Source: Streptomyces phaeolivaceus (GTDB lineage Bacteria > Actinomycetota > Actinomycetes > Streptomycetales > Streptomycetaceae). Taken from it: a stretch of DNA of 64,000 nucleotides. A program made the position numbers and the translations under genes. Where the stretch lies: contig NZ_CP045096.1 in the NCBI RefSeq assembly GCF_009184865.1, positions 1,612,001-1,676,000 on the forward strand. Direction: 5' to 3'. Shown here one piece after another: positions 45,145 to 54,347 of the stretch. The notes below the pieces were generated by a model. The model did no database searches, was not told the origin of the DNA, and worked only from the letters and a program-made list of their open reading frames with translations. Every line of letters begins with the position of its first letter. Position 1 is the first letter of the stretch.

Positions 45145-45816
45145 GTGGCCGTCCGGGTCCTACTGGTAGACGACCAGCCGCTGCTGCGTACCGGCTTCCG
45201 GATGATTCTGGAGGCGGAGCAGGACATCGCGGTCGTCGGGGAGGCCGGAGACGGTCTGCAGGCGCTCGACCAGGTGCGGGCACTGCAGCCCGATGTGGTG
45301 CTGATGGACATCCGGATGCCGCGGATGGACGGGGTGGAGGCGACCCGGCAGATCACCGGGCCCGGCCGGGACGGTCCGGCGAAGGTGCTGGTGCTGACCA
45401 CGTTCGATCTGGACGAGTATGTGGTGGAGGCGCTGCGGGCGGGGGCCAGCGGGTTTCTGCTGAAGGACGCGCCGGCCAATGAGCTGGTGCAGGCGATCCG
45501 GGTGGTGGCGGGAGGCGAGGCGATGCTCGCGCCGAGCATCACGCGCCGGCTTCTCGACAAGTACGCGGTGCATCTGCCGTCGGGCGACGAGCCGGTGCCG
45601 GACACGCTGCACACGCTGACGGACCGTGAGGTCGAGGTGCTGAAGCTGGTGGCCCGGGGGTTGTCGAACGCGGAGATCGCCGCCGATCTGTTCGTCAGCG
45701 AGACCACGGTGAAGACGCATGTGGGTCATGTGCTGACCAAGCTGGGGCTGCGCGACCGGGTACAGGCGGCGGTGTACGCGTATGAGAGCGGGCTGGTGCG
45801 CCCCGGCGCGCAGTAG
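45145..45816 (+). CDS. NarL/FixJ-family response regulator (orphan)
   Basis: A 223-residue two-component regulator. Receiver domain with acidic pocket VDD (9-10) and phospho-acceptor Asp55 in VVLMDIRMPRMDG, conserved Lys in FLLKDAPANE, and a C-terminal LuxR HTH (LTDREVEVLKLVARGLSNAEI, split; VSETTVKTHVGHVLTKL). GTG at 45145 is preferred because AAGGAG ends six bases before it; the ATG at 45139 would overlap that SD. No histidine kinase gene is adjacent. Its own regulon is unknown. Confidence 0.93.
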   Translation: MAVRVLLVDDQPLLRTGFRMILEAEQDIAVVGEAGDGLQALDQVRALQPDVVLMDIRMPRMDGVEATRQITGPGRDGPAKVLVLTTFDLDEYVVEALRAGASGFLLKDAPANELVQAIRVVAGGEAMLAPSITRRLLDKYAVHLPSGDEPVPDTLHTLTDREVEVLKLVARGLSNAEIAADLFVSETTVKTHVGHVLTKLGLRDRVQAAVYAYESGLVRPGAQ

Positions 45817-45838
45817 CGGGTGGGTAGCCGACCACGCG

Positions 45839-45877
45839 CCGAGGGCGCCCCTTTCTTGTGGAAGGGGGCGCCCTCGG
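45839..45877. terminator. Bidirectional terminator between the response regulator and the binding-protein gene
   Basis: Perfect 12-bp arms CCGAGGGCGCCC (45839-45850) and GGGCGCCCTCGG (45866-45877), 15-nt T-containing loop, in the gap between convergent genes. Confidence 0.75.
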
Positions 45878-45911
45878 TCATGCGGGACCGTGGTGTCGGC
45901 CCGTGCTCGTG

Positions 45912-47495
45912 TCAGCCCTTGCTGATCTCCCAGAAGCGGAAGACGGTCGAGGCGTCCAGGCAGTACTCCAGGCCGTAGACGTCGTCGCCGACGACGGCGT
46001 ACTGCTTGGCCTGCCAGACGGGGATGAGGGGGACGTCGGTGGCGACGATGTTCTGCAGTTCGGCGTACTCCTTCTCCGTGGCGGAGCGCTCGCTCGCGGC
46101 GGCGGTCTTCGGGAGGAGATCACCGGTGATGGTGGAGTTGCTGTAGTTGTTGTCCAGCACGTTGCCCTTGCCGAAGAAGGGGCCGGTGAAGTTGTCGGGG
46201 TCGGGGTAGTCGGGGACCCAGCCCTTGACGTACAGCCCGTACTTGCCGGCGGCGATGTCCTTCTCGTACCGGTCGAAGGCGACGGACTCCACGGTGGCGT
46301 CGAACAGGCCGCTGTCGTTGAGCTGCTTGGCGATGGCCTTCAACTCCTGGTCCGTGGAGGGGCCGTAGCGCGACGGCGTGGACCAGAGGGTCAGTTCGAC
46401 CTTGTCGTCGATGCCGTCGGCGCGCAGCGCCTCCTCGGCCTTGTCCTTGGACGGGCGGGCGCCGTAGGTGTCGAAGAAGGCCGTGTTGTGGCCGGTGATG
46501 CCGGCCGGGATGATCGAGTACAGCGGCGTGGCGGTCCCCTGGTAGACCTCGTCCACGAGGGCCTCGCGGTCCAGCAGGTAGGCGATGGCCTGGCGGACGC
46601 CGAGCTTGCCGGTGACCGGGTCGTCCATGTTGAAGACGAGGTGCTGGACCTCGGCGCCGGTGCCGTCGACGATGTCGACGCCGCTGGCGGTGGAGGTGTC
46701 GGTCTCGATGTCGGAGATGTCGGAGGCGCTGAGTCCGCGGTAGGTGACGTCGAGGTCGCCCTCCAGCAGGGACTTCTTCAGGGCGTCCTGGTCGCCGTGG
46801 AAGAACTTGAGGGTGACGCCGGAGTTCTCGACGTCGGCGGTGCCCTGGTAGTTCTCGTTGACGGTGAAGACGGCCTCGTCCTCGCCGAAGGACTCCAGCT
46901 TGTAGGGGCCGGAGCCGACGGCCTCGCCGTCCTCGCGGAGCCCGTCGGCGTCGTAGGAGCTCTCGTCGACGACGGAGCCGGCGCCGGAGGCGATCTTGCT
47001 GGGGAAGGTGGCGTCGGCGTACTTGAGGTCGAAGCGGACGGTCTTGTCGTCCGGGGTCTCGACCTTGTCGAGCATGGGGAACATGATCGCGGGGCCGGCG
47101 TCGTCGTTGATCTTCAGCATGCGGTCGAAGGAGAACTTGACGTCCTTCGCCGTGAGCGCCTCACCGTTGCTGAACTTCAGGCCGTCCTTGAGGGTGCACT
47201 CGTAGACGGTGGTGCCGCCGTCCGCGAAGGAGCAGTCCTTGGCGAGGTCCGGTTCGGGCTCGGTGGCTCCGTTGGGGAAGCTCAGCAGCGACTGGAAGAC
47301 GTTGTTGAACAGGAGCCAGGATCCGGGGTCGTAGCCGGAGGCGGGGTCGGTGGCCAGGACGTCGTCGGACATCCCCATCACGACGTTGGAACCGGAATCC
47401 CCGGATCCCCCCGAGTCGGAACCGCAACCGGTCAGCAGGCCGGCGGCAAGCCCTGTCGCCATGGTCAGGACGGGCCACTGGGTGCGTATGTTCAC
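45912..47495 (-). CDS. ABC transporter solute-binding lipoprotein, peptide/nickel family 5 (first of two)
   Basis: A 527-residue membrane-anchored binding protein, DppA/OppA family. Lipobox LLTGC with Cys24 after an N-terminal signal; the family 5 pattern spans the protein (LKDGLKFSNGEALTAKDVKFS, VRQAIAYLLDREALVDEVY, YGLYVKGWVPDYPDPDNF, LIPVWQAKQYAVVGDDV). It binds peptides or similar solutes outside the membrane. No permease or ATPase gene is within the window on either side. A paralogue follows upstream, and the two share the C-terminal pattern and length, so they arose by tandem duplication. ATG at 47495. Confidence 0.93.
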   Translation of the reverse strand: MNIRTQWPVLTMATGLAAGLLTGCGSDSGGSGDSGSNVVMGMSDDVLATDPASGYDPGSWLLFNNVFQSLLSFPNGATEPEPDLAKDCSFADGGTTVYECTLKDGLKFSNGEALTAKDVKFSFDRMLKINDDAGPAIMFPMLDKVETPDDKTVRFDLKYADATFPSKIASGAGSVVDESSYDADGLREDGEAVGSGPYKLESFGEDEAVFTVNENYQGTADVENSGVTLKFFHGDQDALKKSLLEGDLDVTYRGLSASDISDIETDTSTASGVDIVDGTGAEVQHLVFNMDDPVTGKLGVRQAIAYLLDREALVDEVYQGTATPLYSIIPAGITGHNTAFFDTYGARPSKDKAEEALRADGIDDKVELTLWSTPSRYGPSTDQELKAIAKQLNDSGLFDATVESVAFDRYEKDIAAGKYGLYVKGWVPDYPDPDNFTGPFFGKGNVLDNNYSNSTITGDLLPKTAAASERSATEKEYAELQNIVATDVPLIPVWQAKQYAVVGDDVYGLEYCLDASTVFRFWEISKG

Positions 47496-47588
47496 GTATG
47501 GATGCCTTGTGTCGTCGGGTGCATTGCGGGCGCTCCGGGCTCCCCCGAGGCCGGTCGGGCCTCTGTCCGGAGGGGTGGTGAGGTCCGG

Positions 47589-49193
47589 TCAGTTGCCTCT
47601 GCCGCGGCCCAGCTCCCAGAGCTGGAGCGTCGAGGCGGCGTTGAGCGCGTACTCGGTGCCGGTGACGTCGTCACGGGCGGCGACGTACTGCTTGCCCTGC
47701 CACAGCGGGATGATCGGCACGTCGTCGGCGACGATGTCCTGGATGCCGGTGAGGCTCTCCGAGGCGGTGAGGCGGTCGGCCGCGCGGCGGGACTCGGGGA
47801 TCAGCTTGCTCCGGATCTCACGGTTGTCGTACGGCGAGCCGAGGAAGTTGTCCTTGTCGAGGAAGGGCGCCAGGTAGTTGTCGGCGTCGGGGAAGTCCGG
47901 GAACCAGCCCATGCCGTAGACGGCGTACTCGCCCTCCTGCTCGGCGGGGCGGAAGGTGGACCAGGGGGTGCCCTTGATGGTCACGTCGAACAGGCCGCTG
48001 CCGTCGAGCTGCTTCTTCAGCAGCTCGAACTCCTTCTTCGTGGCCGAGCCGTAGTGGTCGGTCGTGTAGTGGAGGGTCAGCTTCACCGGTGTGGTGACGC
48101 CCGCCGCCTCCAGGGTCGACTTGGCCTTGGTGACGTCCGGGTCGCCGTACTTGTCGAAGAACGAGTTGGAGTGGCCCGTGATGCCGGCCGGGACGAGCGA
48201 GTAGAGGGGCTCGGCCTGGGAGCCGTACACCTTGGCGACGAGTTCGCCGCGGTCGATGACCCCGGCCATGGCGCGGCGGACGGCCGTGCTCTCGACGGGG
48301 GCGGCGTCGGTGTTGAAGGCGAGGTAGCGGATCTCCAGGCCGGCGGACTCGACGACGTCGATGTCGCTGTCGGTGGAGTCGCTCAGCTCGGTGATCTGCT
48401 CCGGCGTCATGGTGCGGGTCATCAGATCGATGTCGCCGTCCTTCAGGGCGGTGCCCATGGCGTCGGCGCCGGTGAAGGAGCGCAGTTCGACCTTGTCGTT
48501 CTTCGGGTCCAACTGCCCCTTGTAGTGGGGGTTCTTGGTGAAGACGGCGCGGACCAGCTCGTTGTTCTCGACCTCGGCGTCCAGGGTGTACGGGCCGGAG
48601 CCGTCGACCGCGAAGCCGTCGCGCAGCCTGCCCTTGTCGTAGTCGGCCGGGTTGACGATGCCGGCGACCGGGGTGGACAGCTTGTACGGGAGGGTCGCGT
48701 CCGGGCTGTTGAGGTGGAAGATCACCTCGCTGTCGCCCTTGGTCTCGACGAGGTCGATGGTGGACAGCAGGGCGAAGACACCGCTGTCGGCCTTGAGGGA
48801 GCGGGCGCGGTCGATGGAGAACTTCACGTCCTCGGCGGTGACCGGGGAGCCGTCGGTGAACTTCAGGCCGGAGCGCAGCGTGCAGGCGTAGCGCTCGTTG
48901 CCGGAGTCGGTGAAGGAGCAGCTGGAGGCGGCCTCGGGTTCCGGTTCGCCGTCGCCGCGGGGCTGGACCAGGAGGGTCTGGACGGTCTGGCGGAGGATGT
49001 TCCAGGTGCCGACGTCGTAGGCGTAGGCCGGGTCGACGGGGGCCGGGGCGTCCTTGGAGGCGGTGAACCGGTCGGTGGTGCCGACGACTATCGCGTCCCC
49101 GCTGTCGCCCGCGCTGTCGGTGGCACCGCAGGCGGCGAGCACCGGGGTGAGCAGACCGATGACGGCCGGCAGCACCAAGGTCTTGCGGTTCAT
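47589..49193 (-). CDS. ABC transporter solute-binding lipoprotein, peptide/nickel family 5 (second of two)
   Basis: A 534-residue paralogue of the previous gene, in the same direction with a 93-base gap. Lipobox LAAC with Cys22. Matching blocks include LRSGLKFTDGSPVTAEDVKFS, LYSLVPAGITGHSNSFFDKYG, YGMGWFPDFPDADNYLAPF and IPLWQGKQYVAARDDV. The two differ through most of the ligand-contact regions, suggesting different solutes. ATG at 49193. A promoter is expected in the 49194-49500 region. Confidence 0.93.
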   Translation of the reverse strand: MNRKTLVLPAVIGLLTPVLAACGATDSAGDSGDAIVVGTTDRFTASKDAPAPVDPAYAYDVGTWNILRQTVQTLLVQPRGDGEPEPEAASSCSFTDSGNERYACTLRSGLKFTDGSPVTAEDVKFSIDRARSLKADSGVFALLSTIDLVETKGDSEVIFHLNSPDATLPYKLSTPVAGIVNPADYDKGRLRDGFAVDGSGPYTLDAEVENNELVRAVFTKNPHYKGQLDPKNDKVELRSFTGADAMGTALKDGDIDLMTRTMTPEQITELSDSTDSDIDVVESAGLEIRYLAFNTDAAPVESTAVRRAMAGVIDRGELVAKVYGSQAEPLYSLVPAGITGHSNSFFDKYGDPDVTKAKSTLEAAGVTTPVKLTLHYTTDHYGSATKKEFELLKKQLDGSGLFDVTIKGTPWSTFRPAEQEGEYAVYGMGWFPDFPDADNYLAPFLDKDNFLGSPYDNREIRSKLIPESRRAADRLTASESLTGIQDIVADDVPIIPLWQGKQYVAARDDVTGTEYALNAASTLQLWELGRGRGN

Positions 49194-49599
49194 GCTCGCG
49201 AATCTCCAGAGCTGTGTTCCGAGACGGGTGCCGGCGGGGTGGTGCGAGCGCGTCTCGGGAAGTACGGCGATGTTCTCGCGTCGAGATTAGCCCGCACCGC
49301 CAGAGGGGCCCGCGCGCACCGGAGTTGAGTTCCCCTCACGCTGCGGAACCGGCCGTGGACGGAAACGGTGTACCACGCACGGAATCTTTGGGTGCACCCT
49401 TCACCAATCAGGACACAAGGGTGCGTCGGACACCCCCGAATTCGGGGATCGGAGGTGCCGGAAGGGCTCCTCACAGGCCCTGGGGAGTGGCAAACGTCAC
49501 AGCTGGAAAGGTATTCCCCGGAGTGGGAATTCAGTCATCGCGGTGCCGCTGAATTCCCACTCCGGACCCCGGTACGCGATCTTGGAATTTCTTGCGCTT
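49194..49599. other. Non-coding region between the binding-protein and HAD genes
   Basis: About 400 bases with no convincing gene. Both neighbours are on the minus strand, so it holds the 3' end of the HAD unit (terminator at 49518-49565) and the promoter of the binding-protein gene. An A/T-richer stretch around 49375-49450 may be the promoter; boxes are not clear. Confidence 0.5.
49518..49565 (-). terminator. Strong terminator after the HAD phosphatase gene
   Basis: Perfect 17-bp inverted repeat, arms 49518-49534 and 49549-49565 (CCGGAGTGGGAATTCAG and its complement), 14-nt loop, 35 bases beyond the stop codon. Confidence 0.8.
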
Positions 49600-50304
49600 T
49601 CAATTGCCCGTCGTCGTCATCAGGCCGCGCAGAAAGGGCAGGTCGACCTCTTCCAGCGAGGTCACGACGGTGCGCCGGGCGGCGGGCGCGATGGGGGCCA
49701 CGGACGGGACGGCGACCACATGGCAGCCGGCCGCCTCGGCGGCGGCCACACCGGTCGCGGTGTCCTCGACGACCGCGCACCGGGCCGGATCCGCGCCGAG
49801 ACCGGAGGCGGCGAGGAGGTAGGGGTCGGGGAACGGCTTGGTCCGCTCGACCTCGTCGCCCGCGACGGTCAGCGCGAAGTGCTGGGGGCCGAGAGAGGTC
49901 AGGACGCGGTCGATGATGCGCCGGTGCGAGGCGGAGACCAGGGCGGTGGGGACGCCGTGCGCGGCCAGCTCGGCGAGGAGTCTGGAGGCGCCGGGCATCA
50001 GCGGCAGCGTGCGCCCGATACGGGCCTCGAAGCCGTCGTTGAGCAGCACGCTCAGCTCGGGGAGGGTGATGTCGGCGCCGGTGGCCTCGATCAGGAAGCC
50101 CGCGCTGCGGCTCATGGGGCCGCCGACGACGACATGGCGCCAGGAGTCGTCCAGGGTGTGGCCGAGGCCGGCGAAGATCTCGACCTCCACGTCCCACCAG
50201 AAGCCCTCGGTGTCCACCAGGGTGCCGTCCATGTCGAGGAGCACGGCCTGCAGGGCGGAGCCTTCGGCCGTACGGGTTCCTAGCGCGGGGATCGTCGTGG
50301 TCAT
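49600..50304 (-). CDS. HAD-family hydrolase (beta-phosphoglucomutase/phosphatase type)
   Basis: A 234-residue HAD subfamily IA enzyme. Motif I VLLDMDGTLVDTEG with nucleophile Asp24 and acid Asp26, cap domain from about 35 to 95, motif II VSASH, motif III Lys in DEVERTKPFPDPYLL, motif IV VVEDTATGVAAAEAAG. Likely dephosphorylates a small phosphate ester; substrate unknown. ATG at 50304 has AAGGAGG ten bases upstream. It lies downstream of metH but behind a hairpin (50329-50361), so readthrough or a separate promoter is needed. Confidence 0.9.
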   Translation of the reverse strand: MTTTIPALGTRTAEGSALQAVLLDMDGTLVDTEGFWWDVEVEIFAGLGHTLDDSWRHVVVGGPMSRSAGFLIEATGADITLPELSVLLNDGFEARIGRTLPLMPGASRLLAELAAHGVPTALVSASHRRIIDRVLTSLGPQHFALTVAGDEVERTKPFPDPYLLAASGLGADPARCAVVEDTATGVAAAEAAGCHVVAVPSVAPIAPAARRTVVTSLEEVDLPFLRGLMTTTGN

Positions 50305-50328
50305 CCGGCGCACCTCCTTGTGGGACGA

Positions 50329-50361
50329 GCAGGCCGGTTCCCGGGTGGGGAACCGGCCTGC
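50329..50361 (-). terminator. Hairpin between metH and the HAD gene
   Basis: Perfect 14-bp arms GCAGGCCGGTTCCC (50329-50342) and GGGAACCGGCCTGC (50348-50361), 5-nt loop GGGTG. It sits 72 bases after the metH stop and directly before the HAD ribosome site, so it could be terminator or attenuator. Confidence 0.65.
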
Positions 50362-50433
50362 GGTGGACCGACCAGTGTACGACGCCGCGCGGACGAGCGC
50401 CTTTCGGTCCGGCTGAAGCACTGCGCGAAGGCG

Positions 50434-53400
50434 TTACCGAGCGTTGAAGTACTTCGCCTCGGGGTGATGGATGACGATCGCGTCCGTGGACTGCTCGGGG
50501 TGGAGCTGGAACTCCTCCGAGAGCTGGACGCCGATCCGCTCGGGCTCCAGCAGCCGGGCGATCTTGGCGCGGTCCTCCAGGTTCGGGCAGGCGCCGTAGC
50601 CGAGGGAGAAGCGGGCGCCCCGGTACTTGAGGGCGAACATGTCCTCGACGGCGTCCGGGTCCTCCGCGGCGAAGCCCAGCTCCGAGCGGACCCGGGCGTG
50701 CCAGTACTCGGCGAGCGCCTCGGCCAGCTGCACGGACAGGCCGTGGAGTTCGAGGTAGTCGCGGTAGGCGTTGGCCTCGAAGAGCTTGGCGGTCTCCTCG
50801 CCGATGCGGGAGCCGACGGTGACGACCTGGAGGCCGACGACGTCGATCTCGCCGGACTCCTCCGGGCGGAAGAAGTCGGCCAGGCACAGGCGGCGGCCCC
50901 GGCGCTGGCGCGGGAAGGAGAACCGGGTCCGTTCGTTGCCGTCGTCGTCCAGGATGATCAGGTCGTCGTCCTTGGAGACACAGGGGAAGTAGCCGTAGAC
51001 GACGGCCGCTTCGAGGAGGTTGTCGGTCTGGAGCTTGTCCAGCAGACCGCGCAGCCGGGGCCGGCCCTCGGTCTCGACGAGTTCCTCGTAGGTGGGTCCG
51101 TCGCCGGTGCGGGCCTGCTTCAGTCCCCACTGGCCCTTGAAGAGGGCGCCCTCGTCGAGCCAGGTCGCGTACTCCTTGAGCTGGATGCCCTTGATGACGC
51201 GGGTGCCCCGGAACGGCGGGGTGGGCACGGGGTTGTCGGTGGCGACGTCGGAGCGGACGTGGCCCTCCTCCGGGCGCTCCTCGACGGCGGTGGCCGTGGC
51301 GGTGGCGCGGACCCGGCGCTGCTTCAGCTCGGGCAGGACCGCGCCGGGCACGCCCCGCTTGACGCCGATGAGGGCGTCCATCAGGCGCAGGCCCTCGAAG
51401 GCGTCGCGGGCGTAGCGGACCTCGCCCTCGTAGATCTCGTACAGGTCCTGTTCGACATAGGCGCGGGTGAGGGCGGCGCCGCCGAGGATGACGGGGTAGT
51501 CGGCGGCCAGGCCGCGCTGGTTCAGCTCCTGGAGGTTCTCCTTCATGATCACCGTGGACTTGACCAGGAGGCCGGACATGCCGATGACGTCGGCACGGTG
51601 CTCGGCGGCGGCGTCCAGAATCGCGGAGACGGGCTGCTTGATACCGAGGTTGACGACGTTGTAGCCGTTGTTGGACAGGATGATGTCGACGAGGTTCTTG
51701 CCGATGTCGTGGACGTCGCCGCGGACGGTGGCCAGCACGATGGTGCCCTTGCCCTCGGTGTCCGACTTCTCCATGTGCGGCTCCAGATGGGCCACCGCGG
51801 ACTTCATGACCTCGGCGGACTGGAGCACGAACGGCAGCTGCATCTGGCCCGAGCCGAACAGCTCGCCGACGACCTTCATACCGTCCAGGAGCGTGTCGTT
51901 GACGATGTCGAGGGCGGCGCGGGTCAGCAGGGCCTCGTCGAGGTCGGCCTCCAGGCCGTTCTTCTCGCCGTCGATGATGCGGCGCTTGAGGCGCTCCTCC
52001 AGCGGGAGTGCGGCCAGTTCCTCGGCCTTGCCGGCCTTCAGGGACTTGGCGGTGGCGCCCTCGAACAGCGCCATGAGCTTCTGCAGCGGGTCGTAGCCCT
52101 CTGCACGGCGGTCGTAGACCAGGTCGAGGGCCGTCTGCACCTCCTCCTCGCTGAAGCGGGCGATCGGGAGGATCTTGCTCGCGTGCACGATCGCCGAGTC
52201 GAGACCCGCCTTCGCGCACTCGTCGAGGAAGACGGAGTTGAGGAGGATACGGGCGGCCGGGTTGAGGCCGAAGGAGATGTTCGACAGGCCGAGGGTGGTC
52301 TGCACCTCGGGGTGGCGGCGCTTCAGCTCGCGGATCGCCTCGATCGTCGCGATGCCGTCGCCCCGGGACTCCTCCTGACCGGTGCAGATGGTGAAGGTCA
52401 GGGTGTCGATGAGGATGTCCGACTCGTGGATGCCCCAGTTGCCGGTGAGGTCGTCGATGAGCCGTTCGGCGATCTCGACCTTCTTCTCGGGGGTGCGGGC
52501 CTGCCCCTCCTCGTCGATGGTCAGCGCGATCAGCGCGGCGCCGTGCTCCTGCGCGAGCCGGGTGACCTTGGCGAAGCGGGACTCGGGGCCGTCGCCGTCC
52601 TCGTAGTTGACGGAGTTGATGACCGCCCGGCCGCCGAGCTTCTCCAGCCCGGCCCGGATGACGTCCACCTCGGTGGAGTCCAGGACGATGGGGAGGGTGG
52701 AGGCGGTGGCGAAACGGCCGGCGAGTTCGGCCATGTCGGCGACGCCGTCGCGGCCCACGTAGTCGACGCAGAGGTCGAGCATGTGGGCGCCTTCGCGGAT
52801 CTGGTCGCGGGCCATCTCCACACAGTCGTCCCAGCGGGCCTGAAGCATGGCCTCGCGGAACTTCTTCGAGCCGTTGGCGTTCGTCCGCTCGCCGATCGCC
52901 ATGTACGAGGTGTCCTGGCGGAACGGGACCGTCTGGTAGAGGGAGGCGGCGCCGGGCTCGGGGCGCGGGTCGCGGACGGTGGGCGTGAGGTCGCGGACGC
53001 GGTCGACGACCTGCCGCAGATGCTCGGGGGTCGTACCGCAGCAGCCGCCGATGAGGGAGAGGCCGTACTCGCGGACGAAGTTCTCCTGCGCGTCGGCCAG
53101 CTCCGGCGCGGTCAGCGGGTAGTGGGCGCCGTCCTTGGTCAGCACCGGCAGGCCGGCGTTCGGCATACAGGACAGCTGGATGCGGGAGTGGCGGGCCAGA
53201 TAGCGCAGGTGCTCGCTCATCTCGGCCGGGCCGGTCGCGCAGTTCAGGCCGATCATGTCGATGCCGAGCGGCTCCAGCGCGGTCAGCGCCGCGCCGATCT
53301 CCGAGCCCAGCAGCATGGTGCCGGTCGTCTCGACCGTCACCGACACGATCAGGGGGACGTCGTAACCGGCCGTCTCCATCGCGCGGCGGGCGGCGATGAC

Positions 53401-53961
53401 GGAGGCCTTGGTCTGCAGCAGGTCCTGGGTGGTCTCCACCAGGAGCGCGTCCGCGCCGCCGGCCAGCAGGCCCTCGGCGTTCTGCTGGTAGGCGTCGCGG
53501 ATGGCGGTGAAGGTGGTGTGGCCGAGGGTGGGGAGTTTGGTACCCGGACCGATGGAGCCCAGCACCCAGCGCTGACGGCCGTCGCGGGCGGCGTACTCGT
53601 CGGCCGTCTCCCGGGCGATCCGGGCGCCGGCCTCGGACAGCTCGGCGGTGCGTTCGGGGATGTCGTACTCACCCAGTGCGGTGAGGTTCGCGCCGAAGGT
53701 GTTGGTCTCGACGCAGTCGACGCCCGCGTCGAAGTACGCGGCGTGCACCGAGCGGACGATGTCGGGGCGGGTGGCGTTCAGGACCTCGTTGCAGCCCTCC
53801 AACTGCTGGAAGTCCTCCAGTGTGGGGTCCTGTGCCTGAAGCATCGTGCCCATCGCACCGTCCGCGACCACCACACGGGTCGCGAGGGCCTCGCGCAGGG
53901 CCTCGGATCGGGCCCGGCCTGCGGCGGCGGACGAAGGGGACGGATTCGGCAACGAGGCCAT
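50434..53961 (-). CDS. metH: Cobalamin-dependent methionine synthase
   Basis: A 1175-residue enzyme that methylates homocysteine to methionine with methyltetrahydrofolate and B12. Modules in order: homocysteine-binding barrel (about 20-330; zinc cysteines in NCATGP and GGCCGTTPEH), pterin-binding domain (about 360-640; YMAIGERTNANGSKKF), B12 cap and binding domains (about 660-890; DVHDIGKNLVDIIL with the cobalt-ligand His), and the AdoMet reactivation domain to the C-terminus (FSLGYGACPNLEDRAKIARLL near the end, split). ATG at 53961 has GGGAG upstream. I saw no cobalamin or SAM riboswitch upstream. It diverges from gylR. Confidence 0.97.
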   Translation of the reverse strand: MASLPNPSPSSAAAGRARSEALREALATRVVVADGAMGTMLQAQDPTLEDFQQLEGCNEVLNATRPDIVRSVHAAYFDAGVDCVETNTFGANLTALGEYDIPERTAELSEAGARIARETADEYAARDGRQRWVLGSIGPGTKLPTLGHTTFTAIRDAYQQNAEGLLAGGADALLVETTQDLLQTKASVIAARRAMETAGYDVPLIVSVTVETTGTMLLGSEIGAALTALEPLGIDMIGLNCATGPAEMSEHLRYLARHSRIQLSCMPNAGLPVLTKDGAHYPLTAPELADAQENFVREYGLSLIGGCCGTTPEHLRQVVDRVRDLTPTVRDPRPEPGAASLYQTVPFRQDTSYMAIGERTNANGSKKFREAMLQARWDDCVEMARDQIREGAHMLDLCVDYVGRDGVADMAELAGRFATASTLPIVLDSTEVDVIRAGLEKLGGRAVINSVNYEDGDGPESRFAKVTRLAQEHGAALIALTIDEEGQARTPEKKVEIAERLIDDLTGNWGIHESDILIDTLTFTICTGQEESRGDGIATIEAIRELKRRHPEVQTTLGLSNISFGLNPAARILLNSVFLDECAKAGLDSAIVHASKILPIARFSEEEVQTALDLVYDRRAEGYDPLQKLMALFEGATAKSLKAGKAEELAALPLEERLKRRIIDGEKNGLEADLDEALLTRAALDIVNDTLLDGMKVVGELFGSGQMQLPFVLQSAEVMKSAVAHLEPHMEKSDTEGKGTIVLATVRGDVHDIGKNLVDIILSNNGYNVVNLGIKQPVSAILDAAAEHRADVIGMSGLLVKSTVIMKENLQELNQRGLAADYPVILGGAALTRAYVEQDLYEIYEGEVRYARDAFEGLRLMDALIGVKRGVPGAVLPELKQRRVRATATATAVEERPEEGHVRSDVATDNPVPTPPFRGTRVIKGIQLKEYATWLDEGALFKGQWGLKQARTGDGPTYEELVETEGRPRLRGLLDKLQTDNLLEAAVVYGYFPCVSKDDDLIILDDDGNERTRFSFPRQRRGRRLCLADFFRPEESGEIDVVGLQVVTVGSRIGEETAKLFEANAYRDYLELHGLSVQLAEALAEYWHARVRSELGFAAEDPDAVEDMFALKYRGARFSLGYGACPNLEDRAKIARLLEPERIGVQLSEEFQLHPEQSTDAIVIHHPEAKYFNAR

Positions 53962-54185
53962 GGAGCTGCTCCCTGGGGTGCGACGGCTGTCGGCTTTGCG
54001 GCCTCCCGTGGAAGCCGCACGCGGCAAGGGTAGCCCGGAGCGCCACGGATGGTCAGGGGAGTCCACGGGACGGACGGGCGTGGCGTACGCGGCCGAGTGC
54101 GGTTTACTCCGACGACGAAAACGAACCACGGACACCACTCGGGCACCGCGCGTACACCCCATGCTCACATGATCGCCGGACTGAC

Positions 54186-54251
54186 ACCGGACGGGCACCG
54201 GACGGGCACCGGCCGGGCACCGGACGGGCACCGGCCGGGCACCGGCCGGGC
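54186..54251 (+). repeat. Six tandem 11-bp repeats ACCGGMCGGGC
   Basis: Six exact-register units (54186, 54197, 54208, 54219, 54230, 54241), each ACCGGACGGGC or ACCGGCCGGGC, followed by a degenerate seventh. An 11-bp period is close to one helical turn, so all units face the same side of the DNA. It lies between the metH start and the GylR box. Copy number may vary by slippage. Confidence 0.85.
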
Positions 54252-54330
54252 ACGGGAACGTCACCGGGCGGCGGCCGTGGCCGAAAAGCCGGTGACGGCC
54301 ATTGGCGAGAGGTCGGCAACGACCGGTAGT

Positions 54331-54347
54331 GTTCGGCATTGCCGAAC
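54331..54347. promoter_or_regulatory. GylR operator upstream of gylR
   Basis: GTTCGGCATTGCCGAAC is a perfect 7-3-7 inverted repeat, 53 bases before the gylR start. It matches the element before glpF at 55362-55378 (TTCGRCATTGYCGAA), supporting one regulator, GylR, controlling itself and the glycerol genes. Confidence 0.8.

Noticed and set aside
45858..49328. A 1156-codon open frame on the plus strand
   Set aside because: It lies opposite two clear binding-protein genes. The product is a low-complexity Val/Gly/Asp/Leu string typical of antisense frames in GC-rich DNA, with no domain.
50320..54033. A 1237-codon open frame on the plus strand
   Set aside because: Antisense shadow of metH with biased composition and no recognisable motif. 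metH on the minus strand has full domain structure.
53962..54185. A cobalamin or SAM riboswitch upstream of metH
   Set aside because: No B12 box and no SAM-type conserved core are visible in the metH leader.
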